Shown here piece by piece: positions 36,880 to 45,963 of a stretch of 64,000 nucleotides of DNA. Origin of the DNA: JAIYDQ01 sp034408855 (GTDB lineage: Bacteria > Planctomycetota > Planctomycetia > Pirellulales > Pirellulaceae). The number at the start of each line of letters is the position of its first letter. Position 1 is the first letter of the stretch. The notes below the pieces were generated by a model. It did no database searches and had not been told where the DNA came from. It saw only the letters and a program-made list of their open reading frames with translations. The stretch covers positions 29,064-93,063 of the forward strand of contig JAWXCK010000112.1 of NCBI GenBank assembly GCA_034408855.1, given 5' to 3'. A program made the position numbers and the translations under genes.

Positions 36880-38262
36880 ATGTTTGTCGCCATTCAACTT
36901 GCCTACCTCGTCTCTGCGGTCCTGTTCATTGTCGGACTCAAGCAGATGTCGCATCCGCGTACGGCTGTGCGAGGAAACCTATTGGGCGCTGCCGGAATGC
37001 TGGTCGCTATTCTTGCGACCTTGACAAATGAAAACATCGCAGGCTATTGGTTGATCGCGATCGGACTGGTGGTGAGCAGCGGCCTAGGAATGATGCTGGC
37101 TACCAAAGTCGAAATGACGTCAATGCCGCAGATGGTGGCGTTGTTGAACGGCCTTGGCGGTGCGGCGTCTACGTTGGTCGCCTGTGCCGAATTGATGCTT
37201 GGAAAGGATCATGCAACCGACACGCTGATCGCTATCGGTGCGTCGGGCGTCATTGGAACGGTGACCTTTGTTGGCAGCGTGGTCGCCTATGGTAAATTGG
37301 AAGAGTGGCAGCACTTCAAGAAACCGCTGATTTTTCCTGGCCAGCAGTGGATCAATCTGGGACTCTTGATCGCAAACTGCTTGCTGATTGTTCCTATCAC
37401 CACATCGCATTCGCTGGGCACGCAAATCTTTTGCTACGGTCTATTAGTCGTCTTGTCGTCGATACTCGGATATTTCTTGGTCAGTCCGATCGGTGGGGCG
37501 GATATGCCGGTGGTGATTTCGCTGATGAACTCTTATTCGGGGATCGCGGCGACGGCGACAGGCTTCATTCTCGACAATAACGCTTTGATCATCGCAGGTT
37601 CGTTGGTTGGAGCCTCTGGGATCATATTGACGCAAATCATGTGCAAAGCGATGAATAGGTCGTTGAGCAATGTTCTCTTTGGCGTCATGGGTAATCAGGG
37701 TTCCGTTGGCAACGTCGATGAAATCTATGCAAATGTTCGCTCGACTTCTCCCGACGATGTCGCCATGATCTTAGACGGTGTGCAGCGCGTCGTGATCGTT
37801 CCCGGTTACGGGATGGCTGTGGCACAAGCCCAGCATGCGGTTCGCGACTTGAGCAAACTTCTTGAAGCGCGTGGAACGACGGTCGAGTACGCGATCCATC
37901 CGGTTGCCGGTCGAATGCCGGGTCACATGAACGTTTTGTTAGCCGAAGCCGATATCTCCTATGACAAGTTGAAAGAGATGGACGATATCAACCCGACGCT
38001 TGAAACCGTCGACGTCGCGATCGTAATCGGTGCCAACGACGTCGTCAATCCAGTCGCACGAACGGATCCAAAAAGTCCGATTGCTGGAATGCCAATTATC
38101 GACGTCGATAAATGCCGAACGGTGATTGTTATCAAGCGAAGTCTTAGCCCAGGCTTTGCTAATATTCCAAATCCTCTTTTCGCCATGCCCAATACGCTCA
38201 TGCTTTATGCCGACGGGCAACAAGCAGTACTCGACATCGTCAAGGCGATGAAAGATTTGTAA
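36880..38262 (+). CDS. pntB: NAD(P) transhydrogenase subunit beta
   Basis: This 460-residue membrane protein has about nine helices in the first 270 residues (ALLNGLGGAASTLVA and GASGIILTQIMCKAMNRSL), then the NADP(H)-binding domain III. That domain has VVIVPGYGMAVAQAQHAVRDLS, HPVAGRMPGHMNVLLAEADI, VIVIGANDVVNPVARTDPKSPIAGMP and the C-terminal IKRSLSPGFANIPNPLF. All are diagnostic. It ends 23 bp from the mlaD stop on the other strand. Confidence 0.96.
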   Translation: MFVAIQLAYLVSAVLFIVGLKQMSHPRTAVRGNLLGAAGMLVAILATLTNENIAGYWLIAIGLVVSSGLGMMLATKVEMTSMPQMVALLNGLGGAASTLVACAELMLGKDHATDTLIAIGASGVIGTVTFVGSVVAYGKLEEWQHFKKPLIFPGQQWINLGLLIANCLLIVPITTSHSLGTQIFCYGLLVVLSSILGYFLVSPIGGADMPVVISLMNSYSGIAATATGFILDNNALIIAGSLVGASGIILTQIMCKAMNRSLSNVLFGVMGNQGSVGNVDEIYANVRSTSPDDVAMILDGVQRVVIVPGYGMAVAQAQHAVRDLSKLLEARGTTVEYAIHPVAGRMPGHMNVLLAEADISYDKLKEMDDINPTLETVDVAIVIGANDVVNPVARTDPKSPIAGMPIIDVDKCRTVIVIKRSLSPGFANIPNPLFAMPNTLMLYADGQQAVLDIVKAMKDL

Positions 38263-38285
38263 TGCGACGTACTAAGGAGTGAGCC

Positions 38286-39539
38286 TTACTTCAAGCCAGC
38301 TCCGATCGGTCGGCCTTGGAGTGCACCGCGAACGCCGAGTTGACCTGGGTCACGTGCAATTTTGTCGGTAAAGATACGCACATCGTCGGCAATCGGTTGG
38401 AGTCGCTGCGTAAGTGCTCGAACGTTTCGCACGGCGTTCACGACGTCAAAGTAAAGCTGGTCGTCTTCGATAAGTCTGGCAACGGTACCCTTGCCGTTGT
38501 TAAGACGCTGGGCGAATTCTCGGAGTAGGGTTAGAGAGGCGTCTAAGTTTCTCAGTACTTGACCCGCATCGCCGATCAAACTGTCGGCATTTTCGGCCAG
38601 CGGTTCCGTAAACTCGCCGATGTGCCTCAAAGCCACATTCGCATTTTGAAGGACTTCCTGGGCGTTGTCTCCGATTCCGACAAATTCACCACCAACACCT
38701 TCGATACTCTTGCCGAACTCTTCAAAACTCGCCAAGATTCGCTGGGTTTGTTGCAAGACACCTCGGGCTTCATCAAACAATTCAGGAATGCGTTCTACAC
38801 CCTCGGCGATCGCTTCGGGAATGCGCGAGTTTTCGATTTGAACGGAAACACGATTGATCGACGCCAATGTTCCGTTCACATTATCGATGGTACCTTTGAC
38901 GCGATCGATGACGTCACGGACTTGGCCTCGACCACCGGTAACGGCATCTTCGACAGTTCCGGCGAGCGATTCTACCTTTTGACTAGCTCGCTCGACCGCC
39001 GTAAGCATCTTCCCAAGATCGCCTTGGACGTTGACAAGCACATCGAACGGATCACCTTTGACGACACCATCCTGGACTAAGTCTCCATTGGACATGACGG
39101 TCATGGCAAGCTCTCGTTCTTCGGGATCAAGCATATGGTTGCCAACACCGCCCGTCGCCCCGTCGAAGCGAGCGAGTAGTTCCTCGTCGGTTGATTTACG
39201 AAACTCCACAACTGCTTCTTGAGTAATGTAGGACGCGATCGAAATCTGGCATTTTTCGCCGTGGCGGATTTTGTAACTGCGCTCCAATTCCAAATCGAGG
39301 TTCACTCCGGCATTGTCCTCGAGCAACTTAACGGCAACGACTCGTCCGATGTTAACTCCGTTCTTTCGGACGGGTGTGTCGGGACCGACACCCGGAGCAC
39401 TTGGGAAATTGATTGTAACTCGATAGTGATCGATGAGAAAATTCGGAACGGCACCAAAGAATGCCATCAGCAGGACGCCAACGATCGCTGCAGCTAAGAC
39501 AAGAACGCCGACGCCAAATCGATAGTTATTTTCTTCCAT
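38286..39539 (-). CDS. mlaD: MlaD-type MCE domain lipid-transport protein
   Basis: This 417-residue periplasmic protein is anchored by one helix (about 9-30, VLVLAAAIVGVLLMAFFG). An MCE domain (about 37-120) follows, with VTINFPSAPGVGPDTPVRKNG and IGRVVAVKLLEDNAGVNLDL. A long helical tail rich in heptad-like patterns follows (about 190-370). MCE proteins form rings that carry phospholipids across the periplasm. It is the last gene of the mlaE-mlaF-mlaD operon on this strand. A strong ribosome-binding site (AAAGGAGGT, complement 39551-39559) lies 11 bases before the start. Confidence 0.92.
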   Translation of the reverse strand: MEENNYRFGVGVLVLAAAIVGVLLMAFFGAVPNFLIDHYRVTINFPSAPGVGPDTPVRKNGVNIGRVVAVKLLEDNAGVNLDLELERSYKIRHGEKCQISIASYITQEAVVEFRKSTDEELLARFDGATGGVGNHMLDPEERELAMTVMSNGDLVQDGVVKGDPFDVLVNVQGDLGKMLTAVERASQKVESLAGTVEDAVTGGRGQVRDVIDRVKGTIDNVNGTLASINRVSVQIENSRIPEAIAEGVERIPELFDEARGVLQQTQRILASFEEFGKSIEGVGGEFVGIGDNAQEVLQNANVALRHIGEFTEPLAENADSLIGDAGQVLRNLDASLTLLREFAQRLNNGKGTVARLIEDDQLYFDVVNAVRNVRALTQRLQPIADDVRIFTDKIARDPGQLGVRGALQGRPIGAGLK

Positions 39540-39550
39540 GCTAGATCGTT

Positions 39551-39559
39551 ACCTCCTTT
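39551..39559 (-). promoter_or_regulatory. Perfect Shine-Dalgarno of mlaD
   Basis: AAAGGAGGT on the minus strand, 11 bases before the mlaD ATG, is the strongest ribosome-binding site in the window and fixes the start. Confidence 0.85.
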
Positions 39560-39604
39560 CTCGTGCTGAAATGCATTCGATGAATGCAGAACTCCGTTAG
39601 GGCC

Positions 39605-40510
39605 CTATTTTTTCTTTTTCTTAAAATACTCGTGCATATCGGGCGTTTCCAAGTCACCGTGACCGGCTTGCGTCGCACGCATTTCCATCAGTCGCTCACC
39701 AGCTTCACCGTTGATGAATTGCCTAACGCGTCGATCTTGGCATTGCTCGATTTCCGACGGCGTCCCATCGAACAGGATCTGCGATTCGCCCTTTGAAAGA
39801 CGCGTGTATGGATAGAGCAAAATAATTCGATCGGCGACTTTCCTCGCCGAGTGCATATCATGCGTTACCATCACGCTTGTCACCGGATATTTACGACGAG
39901 TTCGCATGATAAGTTCGTTGATAACGTCGCTCATAATCGGATCCAAACCCGTCGTTGGTTCGTCATAGAGTATTAAATCGGGTTCAAGAATAATCGCTCG
40001 CGCTAGCCCTACTCGCTTGCGCATTCCACCGGACAACTCGGCTGGTTTCTTGGCGACAACCGTATCGGGCAATCCGACTTCGGCTAATCGATCCAGTATC
40101 AAGCGTCGCGGCGTTTGGCCTTTGGGGCAGCCGTGTTGTCGAATTGGAAAGGCGACGTTTTCTGCGACGGTCATGCTGTCAAAAAGCGCGGCATTTTGAA
40201 AAACAAACCCGAATCGTCGTCGCAATTTCGTAAGTTCAACGTCGTTGAGCGACTGTAGATCGATACCATCAAAAAGTATTTGGCCGGTTGTCGGACGCAG
40301 TAGCCCCACCAAGGCCTTGAGGAGGATCGTCTTGCCACATCCGCTTTCTCCGATGATAGCCAGCGTCTGGCCTCGTGGAATCGAAATGCTGATTCGATCC
40401 AAGATCGTTTGGCGACCAAAGATGAGCGATAGATTGCGCGTTTCAACCAAAAACTTTTCATTAGATCCTAGCGATTGAATCGCTTGATCATGTGCAGAGG
40501 CGACGTTCAT
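39605..40510 (-). CDS. mlaF: ABC transporter ATP-binding protein, MlaF type
   Basis: The 301-residue ATPase has Walker A GESGCGKTILLK, Q-loop GFVFQNAALFDSMTV, signature LSGGMRKRVGLARAI, Walker B LILYDEPTTGLDP and the H-loop VTHDM. It drives lipid transfer with MlaE and MlaD. The ATG at 40510 shares one base with the mlaE stop (TAATG), so it is translationally coupled; a longer frame exists upstream but overlaps mlaE and has no family match. The C-terminus ends in five Lys residues. Confidence 0.94.
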   Translation of the reverse strand: MNVASAHDQAIQSLGSNEKFLVETRNLSLIFGRQTILDRISISIPRGQTLAIIGESGCGKTILLKALVGLLRPTTGQILFDGIDLQSLNDVELTKLRRRFGFVFQNAALFDSMTVAENVAFPIRQHGCPKGQTPRRLILDRLAEVGLPDTVVAKKPAELSGGMRKRVGLARAIILEPDLILYDEPTTGLDPIMSDVINELIMRTRRKYPVTSVMVTHDMHSARKVADRIILLYPYTRLSKGESQILFDGTPSEIEQCQDRRVRQFINGEAGERLMEMRATQAGHGDLETPDMHEYFKKKKK

Positions 40511-41454
40511 TAGAATAGTTTCGCTCCTCGTGGCCAGAGCGAGAAATAGACAGCATCCAAGAGGATATTCAAGATCAAGTCGATGACTAGGATCAGCACA
40601 AAACTCAATACGAATGCTTCTGTTGCGGCGCGCCCTACACCATCGGCACCTGGTTGGCAATGGAATCCGCGATAGCAGCTCACAATGGCGATCGTCCCTC
40701 CGAAGAAAAGGCTTTTAAAGACGCCGGAGAAAAAATCGAATCCGCCTACGAACTCTCGACTGTTTCGCAAATACTGCGCATGATCGATTCCGATGATCAC
40801 GACGCAATAAAAATAGCCGCCGACAATCCCCATAAAGTCGGCCATAATCGTTAAGGCAGGGATCAACAAAAGGCAGGCTAAAAATCGAGGGACAACAAGG
40901 TAGTGGATCGGATTGGCACCCATGCTGATGAGGGCATCGATTTGCTCTGTGACTCGCATCGTCCCTAAGACCGCCGCGATCGCGCTTCCGACTCGTCCAG
41001 CCAACATTGTCGCGGCTAATACCGGTCCGAGTTCGCGGACCAGCGACATATTGATAACACCGCCCAGTTTGGTTTCCATTCCGATCGCTTTGAACTGATA
41101 GTGGCTTTGTACGGCCAAAACCATCCCGATAAACGTACCGGTAAGTGCGACTACGGGCAGGCTCAGGACACCGACCGAATAGAAATTCGGAATGAGCGTG
41201 CCAGCTTTAGGTCGCTTTGTGAACAACCAAACCATGACCTGCCATCCGAACATCGCGATGTCACCTAGCATTCCGACCGACTCGACGACCGTGTCACCCC
41301 AATGAGTCAGGGTACGGCGCACGGCTCCTACGATGCCACCAGGCATTGATTCGAATTCGGCGTCTAGAGATTTATCTCGCATGTTTGAGCTATCAATCTG
41401 ACAGCGTTCAGCTCCACGGTTTAGCCAGCCATTGATAAGCGCAGGCATGGCCAT
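40510..41454 (-). CDS. mlaE: ABC transporter permease, MlaE type
   Basis: This membrane permease of up to 314 residues has about six helices. The family core FIGMVLAVQSHYQFKAIGMETKL, LVRELGPVLAATMLAGRVGSAIA and GTMRVTEQIDALISMGANPIHYLVVPR is clear. The first ~45 residues are polar, so the start could instead be the ATG at 41382. It works with MlaF and MlaD in phospholipid transport between the two membranes. There is no MlaC or MlaB gene in the cluster. Confidence 0.92.
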   Translation of the reverse strand: MAMPALINGWLNRGAERCQIDSSNMRDKSLDAEFESMPGGIVGAVRRTLTHWGDTVVESVGMLGDIAMFGWQVMVWLFTKRPKAGTLIPNFYSVGVLSLPVVALTGTFIGMVLAVQSHYQFKAIGMETKLGGVINMSLVRELGPVLAATMLAGRVGSAIAAVLGTMRVTEQIDALISMGANPIHYLVVPRFLACLLLIPALTIMADFMGIVGGYFYCVVIIGIDHAQYLRNSREFVGGFDFFSGVFKSLFFGGTIAIVSCYRGFHCQPGADGVGRAATEAFVLSFVLILVIDLILNILLDAVYFSLWPRGAKLF

Positions 41455-41566
41455 TCCGACAAAAGTAGTTGTCTAAGAGTATCGACTAGGCAAACCTTGC
41501 GGCTTGAGTCGACTTTAACGATAAAAGCAGCCGTTGAATGCTAGCTATCCTACCCATGCATTACCT

Positions 41567-42583
41567 CTACCAGCGTAACAGCGCGGAACCCCAGGCTAGG
41601 CCGGCACCGAAGCCACACATTAAGATGCGATCATTGCGACGAATGCGGCCTTGGGCGTTGGCTTGATCGAGTGCTAGCGGAATGCTCGCAGCGGACGTAT
41701 TTCCAAATCGATCGAGATTGACAAAGACGCGATCCCTCGGGACGCCAAAGTCCTTGACGGCAGAATCGATAATTCGGATATTCGCTTGGTGCAGCAGCAC
41801 GAGATCGACCTCCGAAAATGGATAGCCTGCGTGAATCATACAGTCTCGGCAACTATCGTTCACGACGCGGACAGCCCACTTAAATACGCCTCGACCATCC
41901 ATCGTTAAGTACTGTTGTCCGGCTTCGATTCCGGCATGGGAGAGCGGCTGCCGCGACCCGCCGCCAGGAATACATAGCATCTCGGCACCCGAACCTTCGG
42001 ATCCTAACGTGTACGCTAATAAGCCGGCTCCATGGCGAGAATCGGAAGATCGATTTTCGGAGGCTTGTTCGGTCGATTCCGAGTCGGCAACCAGCAGGGC
42101 AGCTCCGGCTCCATCGCCAAATAGCGGGTAGGTTTTGATATCCGAAGGATTGATTGTCGCGCTCATCACTTCGCTGCCGACCACCAGGGCGCGTTTGGCC
42201 ATTCCGCTTCGCACAAAATTCCCAGCCGTCACGAAGGCGTACATAAAGCCCGCGCAAGCGGCGTTGACGTCCATGGCAGGCGCCGTGCAATTCAAGCGAC
42301 GTTGCAGCAAGCAAGCCGTCGAGGGGGTCAAAAAATCGGGCGTCATCGTAGCGACAATGACAAGATCGACATCGCTGGCGGCTACTCCTGCGTTGGATAG
42401 GCAGCGAATGGCAGCTTCATAGGCCAGATCGCTACTCGCCTGACCAGCGGCTGCCCGGCGGCGTTCGAGAATCCCCGTTCGCTGGAAAATCCAGTCGCTA
42501 TCGCAGCCTAAAGCGACGAGGTCTTCGTTGGTTACAATCAGATCGGGAACGTAGGAGCCGGTAGCCGCGACTCGAACACCCAT
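41567..42583 (-). CDS. fabH: 3-oxoacyl-ACP synthase III
   Basis: The 338-residue enzyme condenses acetyl-CoA with malonyl-ACP, starting fatty-acid synthesis. From the start at 42583 the catalytic Cys is residue 110 (DVNAACAGFMYAF), very near Cys112 of E. coli FabH; His lies in LLHQANIRI and Asn in FGNTSAASIP. GGGGAG lies just upstream of this ATG. A longer frame from 42667 adds 28 residues with no FabH character. An FSDTD-type fabZ gene lies far away at 58.4 kb, so the fatty-acid genes are scattered. Confidence 0.93.
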   Translation of the reverse strand: MGVRVAATGSYVPDLIVTNEDLVALGCDSDWIFQRTGILERRRAAAGQASSDLAYEAAIRCLSNAGVAASDVDLVIVATMTPDFLTPSTACLLQRRLNCTAPAMDVNAACAGFMYAFVTAGNFVRSGMAKRALVVGSEVMSATINPSDIKTYPLFGDGAGAALLVADSESTEQASENRSSDSRHGAGLLAYTLGSEGSGAEMLCIPGGGSRQPLSHAGIEAGQQYLTMDGRGVFKWAVRVVNDSCRDCMIHAGYPFSEVDLVLLHQANIRIIDSAVKDFGVPRDRVFVNLDRFGNTSAASIPLALDQANAQGRIRRNDRILMCGFGAGLAWGSALLRW

Positions 42584-42769
42584 GCAGCTCCCCATCCGGC
42601 TTCGGCCGCTCAATCGTCGTTCGTGGATCGGATGGGGATGTATGGCAGTATCAGCAAGATTAGTCATGGATAACGTAAATCGGATTCTAATGACGATAGA
42701 CGGCGATTGAAAGGCTGGCTTATATTACCCGTATTGTTGTAAAAAACTAGGAATCGCTCGAAAGCCTTA

Positions 42770-44374
42770 ATGTTTCAGGCCTACAATATCGTATTACTGC
42801 AGCCAGAAGGACACGTCCATTCAATGGCGTTCCATGAAATTGGCCTGCTTTTATACCATTCGCTTACTTCCCTGGGATATCCCTGTCGCTATCAAATCAA
42901 CCAGTTCGACACGGACGCCGTCAATATTTTGCTGGGCTATCAAATTTTGAACGATGCGTCATCGATTCCACCTTGCGAATTTATTATTTACCAGCTTGAA
43001 CAACTTTCGGATCACGAAGGATGGTTCAAGGCCGAATATCTTAGCATTTTTGGTCGAGCACGCGAAATTTGGGATTATGCGACCGAAAACATTCGTTTTT
43101 TAGCCGCAAAGGGAATCGAGCACGTCCGGCATTTGCCGATCGGCTTCCATGAAAAACTTCAGACGATCGCCGTCCAATCGCCGGTATACGACGTTCTGTT
43201 CTATGGATGCCTCAACCAACGGCGTGAAGCGGTGTTGAGGGATCTTGCTCGCGATTGCAACGTCAAGGTGCTTTTTGGTCTCTACGGCCCCGAGCGAGAT
43301 CGCTACATTGCTCAGTCCAAAGTCGTGCTGAATATCCATTTTTATGAGGCCCAGATCATGGAGCAGCCTCGCATCACCTACTTGCTCAACAACGCTCGAT
43401 TTATTCTATCAGAAACTTCGCGAGTCAACCCTTTTGGCGACGGGCTGTGCGCTGTCCCATACGATCAATTGACAGAACAATGTCGCTATTGGTTGCAGCA
43501 CCCCGACGAACGCGAACAAACAGCTCGCTGCCAATTCGACCTCTTTCGCCAAGCGCCGATGACTGGATACTTACAAGACCTTCTGAAATCTTCAAGTCGG
43601 ATGAATAGACTTGTTGAAAACATCCCTTCCCCTGAAAGCCGAAAAAACATGGGACTGCACACGCTTAGCCCCCTCAGTATTGAAAAAAGAGAGAGTTACT
43701 TTCGGTTGGAACGCAAAGACGTCATCGAAGTGATCTGTCGTCAATCGCTACAAGCAAAGCGCGTCCTTGAATTGGGCTGCTCGAACGGTGCAACGGGGAA
43801 AGCACTGAAAGGGCTGTTGGGTGCCGAATATTACGAAGGCTTGGATATGTCGCCTGAGGCAGCCGAGGTTGCTCGGCAGTCTCTGGATCTGGTTCATGTT
43901 GTCGATATCGAGAAGTTGATTCCTCAATCGATCGGGCTAAAGTACGACGACTTCGATCTCTTGCTCGGGCTAGATGTACTCGAACATTTATACGACCCGT
44001 GGGAGACACTCGCCAAATTTGTTGCCTGCGTAAGGCCTGGCGGACATGTTGTTCTTTCCATACCGAACGTCGGCAACATTGCCATTTTAGATGACTTAGC
44101 CAACGGTCTTTGGAAATACACCGATGCAGGGCTTCTCGATGCAACCCATATTCGGTTTTTTACCTTGACGAGCATACAAGCACTGGTCCGCGGAGCGGGC
44201 TTAGAACTGATCGACCAATCGGTTGTTTCCATTCCGAATCCAGACATGAATACGATTTTAGATGCGGGAAACAGCATTCGTCATGGCAAGTTGCAATTGC
44301 ATGACCTCACTCGCGAAGACGTGATCAAACTCTGCACCTATCAGTATATCATCACGGCTAAAAAACCTCTGTGA
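42770..44374 (+). CDS. Glycosyltransferase-like / SAM methyltransferase fusion
   Basis: This is a 534-residue cytoplasmic protein. Residues ~1-290 resemble CgeB/GT-B type glycosyltransferases: FIIYQLEQLS, FYGCLNQRREAVLRDLAR, IAQSKVVLNIHFYEAQ and ARFILSETSRVNPFGDG. Residues ~320-530 are a class I methyltransferase: motif I VLELGCSNGATGKAL, then LLLGLDVLEHLYDPWETL and RPGGHVVLSIPNVGN. In O-antigen and S-layer clusters such fusions transfer and methylate sugars. No other glycan gene is close, so the target is unknown. The methyltransferase half is the surer assignment. Confidence 0.82.
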   Translation: MFQAYNIVLLQPEGHVHSMAFHEIGLLLYHSLTSLGYPCRYQINQFDTDAVNILLGYQILNDASSIPPCEFIIYQLEQLSDHEGWFKAEYLSIFGRAREIWDYATENIRFLAAKGIEHVRHLPIGFHEKLQTIAVQSPVYDVLFYGCLNQRREAVLRDLARDCNVKVLFGLYGPERDRYIAQSKVVLNIHFYEAQIMEQPRITYLLNNARFILSETSRVNPFGDGLCAVPYDQLTEQCRYWLQHPDEREQTARCQFDLFRQAPMTGYLQDLLKSSSRMNRLVENIPSPESRKNMGLHTLSPLSIEKRESYFRLERKDVIEVICRQSLQAKRVLELGCSNGATGKALKGLLGAEYYEGLDMSPEAAEVARQSLDLVHVVDIEKLIPQSIGLKYDDFDLLLGLDVLEHLYDPWETLAKFVACVRPGGHVVLSIPNVGNIAILDDLANGLWKYTDAGLLDATHIRFFTLTSIQALVRGAGLELIDQSVVSIPNPDMNTILDAGNSIRHGKLQLHDLTREDVIKLCTYQYIITAKKPL

Positions 44375-44428
44375 CGAAAGCAAATCGTCGTGGCCGTCGG
44401 CGAGTCGAGTTACAAAATTTCTTCCAAG

Positions 44429-44488
44429 ATAACTCTTTGAACGGCGAATAATTCAGAAGCGAGCCAAATCGACTCGCTCTAGAGTTAT
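44429..44488 (+). promoter_or_regulatory. Nested hairpin between the fusion gene and the coiled-coil gene
   Basis: The outer arms ATAACTCT (44429-44436) and AGAGTTAT (44481-44488) pair perfectly over 8 bp. Inside them GCGAG (44459-44463) and CTCGC (44473-44477) form a second stem with a 9-base loop. It ends 87 bases before the coiled-coil start codon. It may be a leader or terminator structure for the operon beginning at 44575; it lacks a good U-tract. Confidence 0.4.
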
Positions 44489-44574
44489 TATCCCCCATGC
44501 CTTGCTCGGTTTGCACGCCAACATAGGTGAGGCAGGCCACGAAGTAAGCGACTATCCAAGAGGATTTGAAAATC

Positions 44575-45372
44575 ATGCTGAAGAAATTATTGCTGGGAAG
44601 TCTTATTGCCGGTGGTTGCGGCTTTGCACTGATGGGAACATCGGTCTACAGTTACTTGAGCACGGGAGTGTCGAGCCTGCAACAGGGAATCAAGGATCAG
44701 ATTCCGGTCGAGGTCGAAATTAAACGGGCGCGCGATATGATTTCCAATCTTAGGCCGGAAATCGCTCAAAATCTTCACGTCATCGCCCGCGAAGAAGTCG
44801 AAGTCAGTCGTTTGAACAAAGAGCTTCTCGGCAAGTCTCAGAATCTGACGAAGGCTAAGGAAGATATTATGCGTCTTAAAGACGATATTTCTGATAAGCC
44901 AACCAAGCTGGTATACGCTGGCCGTCACTATTCGGTCGAGCAAGTCCGCGACGATCTAAACCAGCGATTCAAACGCTTTCAAACTCAAGAAGCCACAGTC
45001 GGCAAGCTCGAAAAGATTCTTTTGGCACGCGAGAAGAACCTCGACGCCGCTCGCCGAAAACTTGACGAAATGCTAGCTGCCAAGCGACAGCTTGAAATCG
45101 AAGTCGAAAATCTTCAAGCCCGTTTGACGATGGTGCAAGTCGCCGAAACCAGCAGCGGCCTGAGTCTGAGCGACAATCGACTCAGCCAGACGCGTGATCT
45201 GCTCGATGAAATCGCCAGCCGCATTGAAGTTGCCGAACGACTAGTGGACAGCGAAGGTGACATCCGAGGCGCAATCCCCTTGGACGAATCGGCTCCAGAG
45301 GATATCGTCGATCAGATTTCCGAGTATTTTGGTGCAGGGCTCGCTGAAATCGAAACACTTGTGAGCAAGTAG
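44575..45372 (+). CDS. Membrane-anchored coiled-coil protein
   Basis: This 265-residue protein has an N-terminal membrane helix (about 5-28, LLLGSLIAGGCGFALMG). A long helical stretch follows from ~55 to ~185 with heptads such as REEVEVSRLNKELLGKSQNL and KLEKILLAREKNLDAARRKL. The ATG is set by AAGAGGA ten bases upstream; a TTG nine bases earlier is too close to that site. It has no known family by sequence here. It starts a four-gene run with an FHA-like protein, a membrane kinase and a two-helix protein, so it is probably a kinase-linked scaffold. Confidence 0.8.
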   Translation: MLKKLLLGSLIAGGCGFALMGTSVYSYLSTGVSSLQQGIKDQIPVEVEIKRARDMISNLRPEIAQNLHVIAREEVEVSRLNKELLGKSQNLTKAKEDIMRLKDDISDKPTKLVYAGRHYSVEQVRDDLNQRFKRFQTQEATVGKLEKILLAREKNLDAARRKLDEMLAAKRQLEIEVENLQARLTMVQVAETSSGLSLSDNRLSQTRDLLDEIASRIEVAERLVDSEGDIRGAIPLDESAPEDIVDQISEYFGAGLAEIETLVSK

Positions 45373-45383
45373 TCAAGTTGTCT

Positions 45384-45959
45384 ATGAATGATCCGCATGC
45401 CTTATGGATTGACGGCGTTGGTGGCTATGCCATGTGCGATTCGATGACGACCATACTGGGTGGAACGATGGCCGGTGACGCTGATTTGCGAATCAATAGT
45501 GATTTGCCCAGTCGCGTGGCCGCCTTTCACTATCGAGGTCAGGACCATTTGATCGAACCGTTTGTTCAGCTTGCAGTCAATGAAAGGGCCGTTACGTCGA
45601 TGAGTCTATTGACGCATATGGATGTGATACGCATAGGCAACGGCGTAGAACTTGTTTTCCAGCAACCGACATCGCTCAGCGGTACAGGAGTTTTGCGGAT
45701 TCGAAGTCGCCATCGGTGGAGTGGGTCGCTTGACGGAGCCCTTTTGCTGGGCCATTCGTGTTTGCTGGGACCGTCTCCGACGGCACATGTCCAATGCAAA
45801 GAATGGTCGAAGGATGTCTTGCTTTTTCGAAATCAAAATCAATGGCTAGTGCGTTACGACAAAACCCATTCGGAAGGAGAAATGCCATCGATGGCAACCC
45901 ATCCCATCAAGTTGGGCGAGCGGATTCAAGGGCGTGATTTTTCAATGACATGGCTCTAG
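45384..45959 (+). CDS. FHA-like protein with degenerate phosphothreonine pocket
   Basis: This 191-residue cytoplasmic protein starts at an ATG 11 bp after the previous stop. Residues ~20-95 follow the FHA pattern: TILGGTMAGDADLRINSDL, SRVAAFHYRGQDHLIEPF, then AVNERAV and THMDVIRIGNGVELVFQQP. The usual GR and the second Asn of FHA are missing, so phosphothreonine binding may be lost or changed. The second half (about 100-190) is beta-rich and unassigned. It precedes a Ser/Thr kinase by 4 bp, which supports an FHA partner role. Confidence 0.7.
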   Translation: MNDPHALWIDGVGGYAMCDSMTTILGGTMAGDADLRINSDLPSRVAAFHYRGQDHLIEPFVQLAVNERAVTSMSLLTHMDVIRIGNGVELVFQQPTSLSGTGVLRIRSRHRWSGSLDGALLLGHSCLLGPSPTAHVQCKEWSKDVLLFRNQNQWLVRYDKTHSEGEMPSMATHPIKLGERIQGRDFSMTWL

Positions 45960-45963
45960 TACT

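Noticed and set aside
38559..39080. 173-residue plus-strand frame
   Set aside because: Antisense to mlaD.
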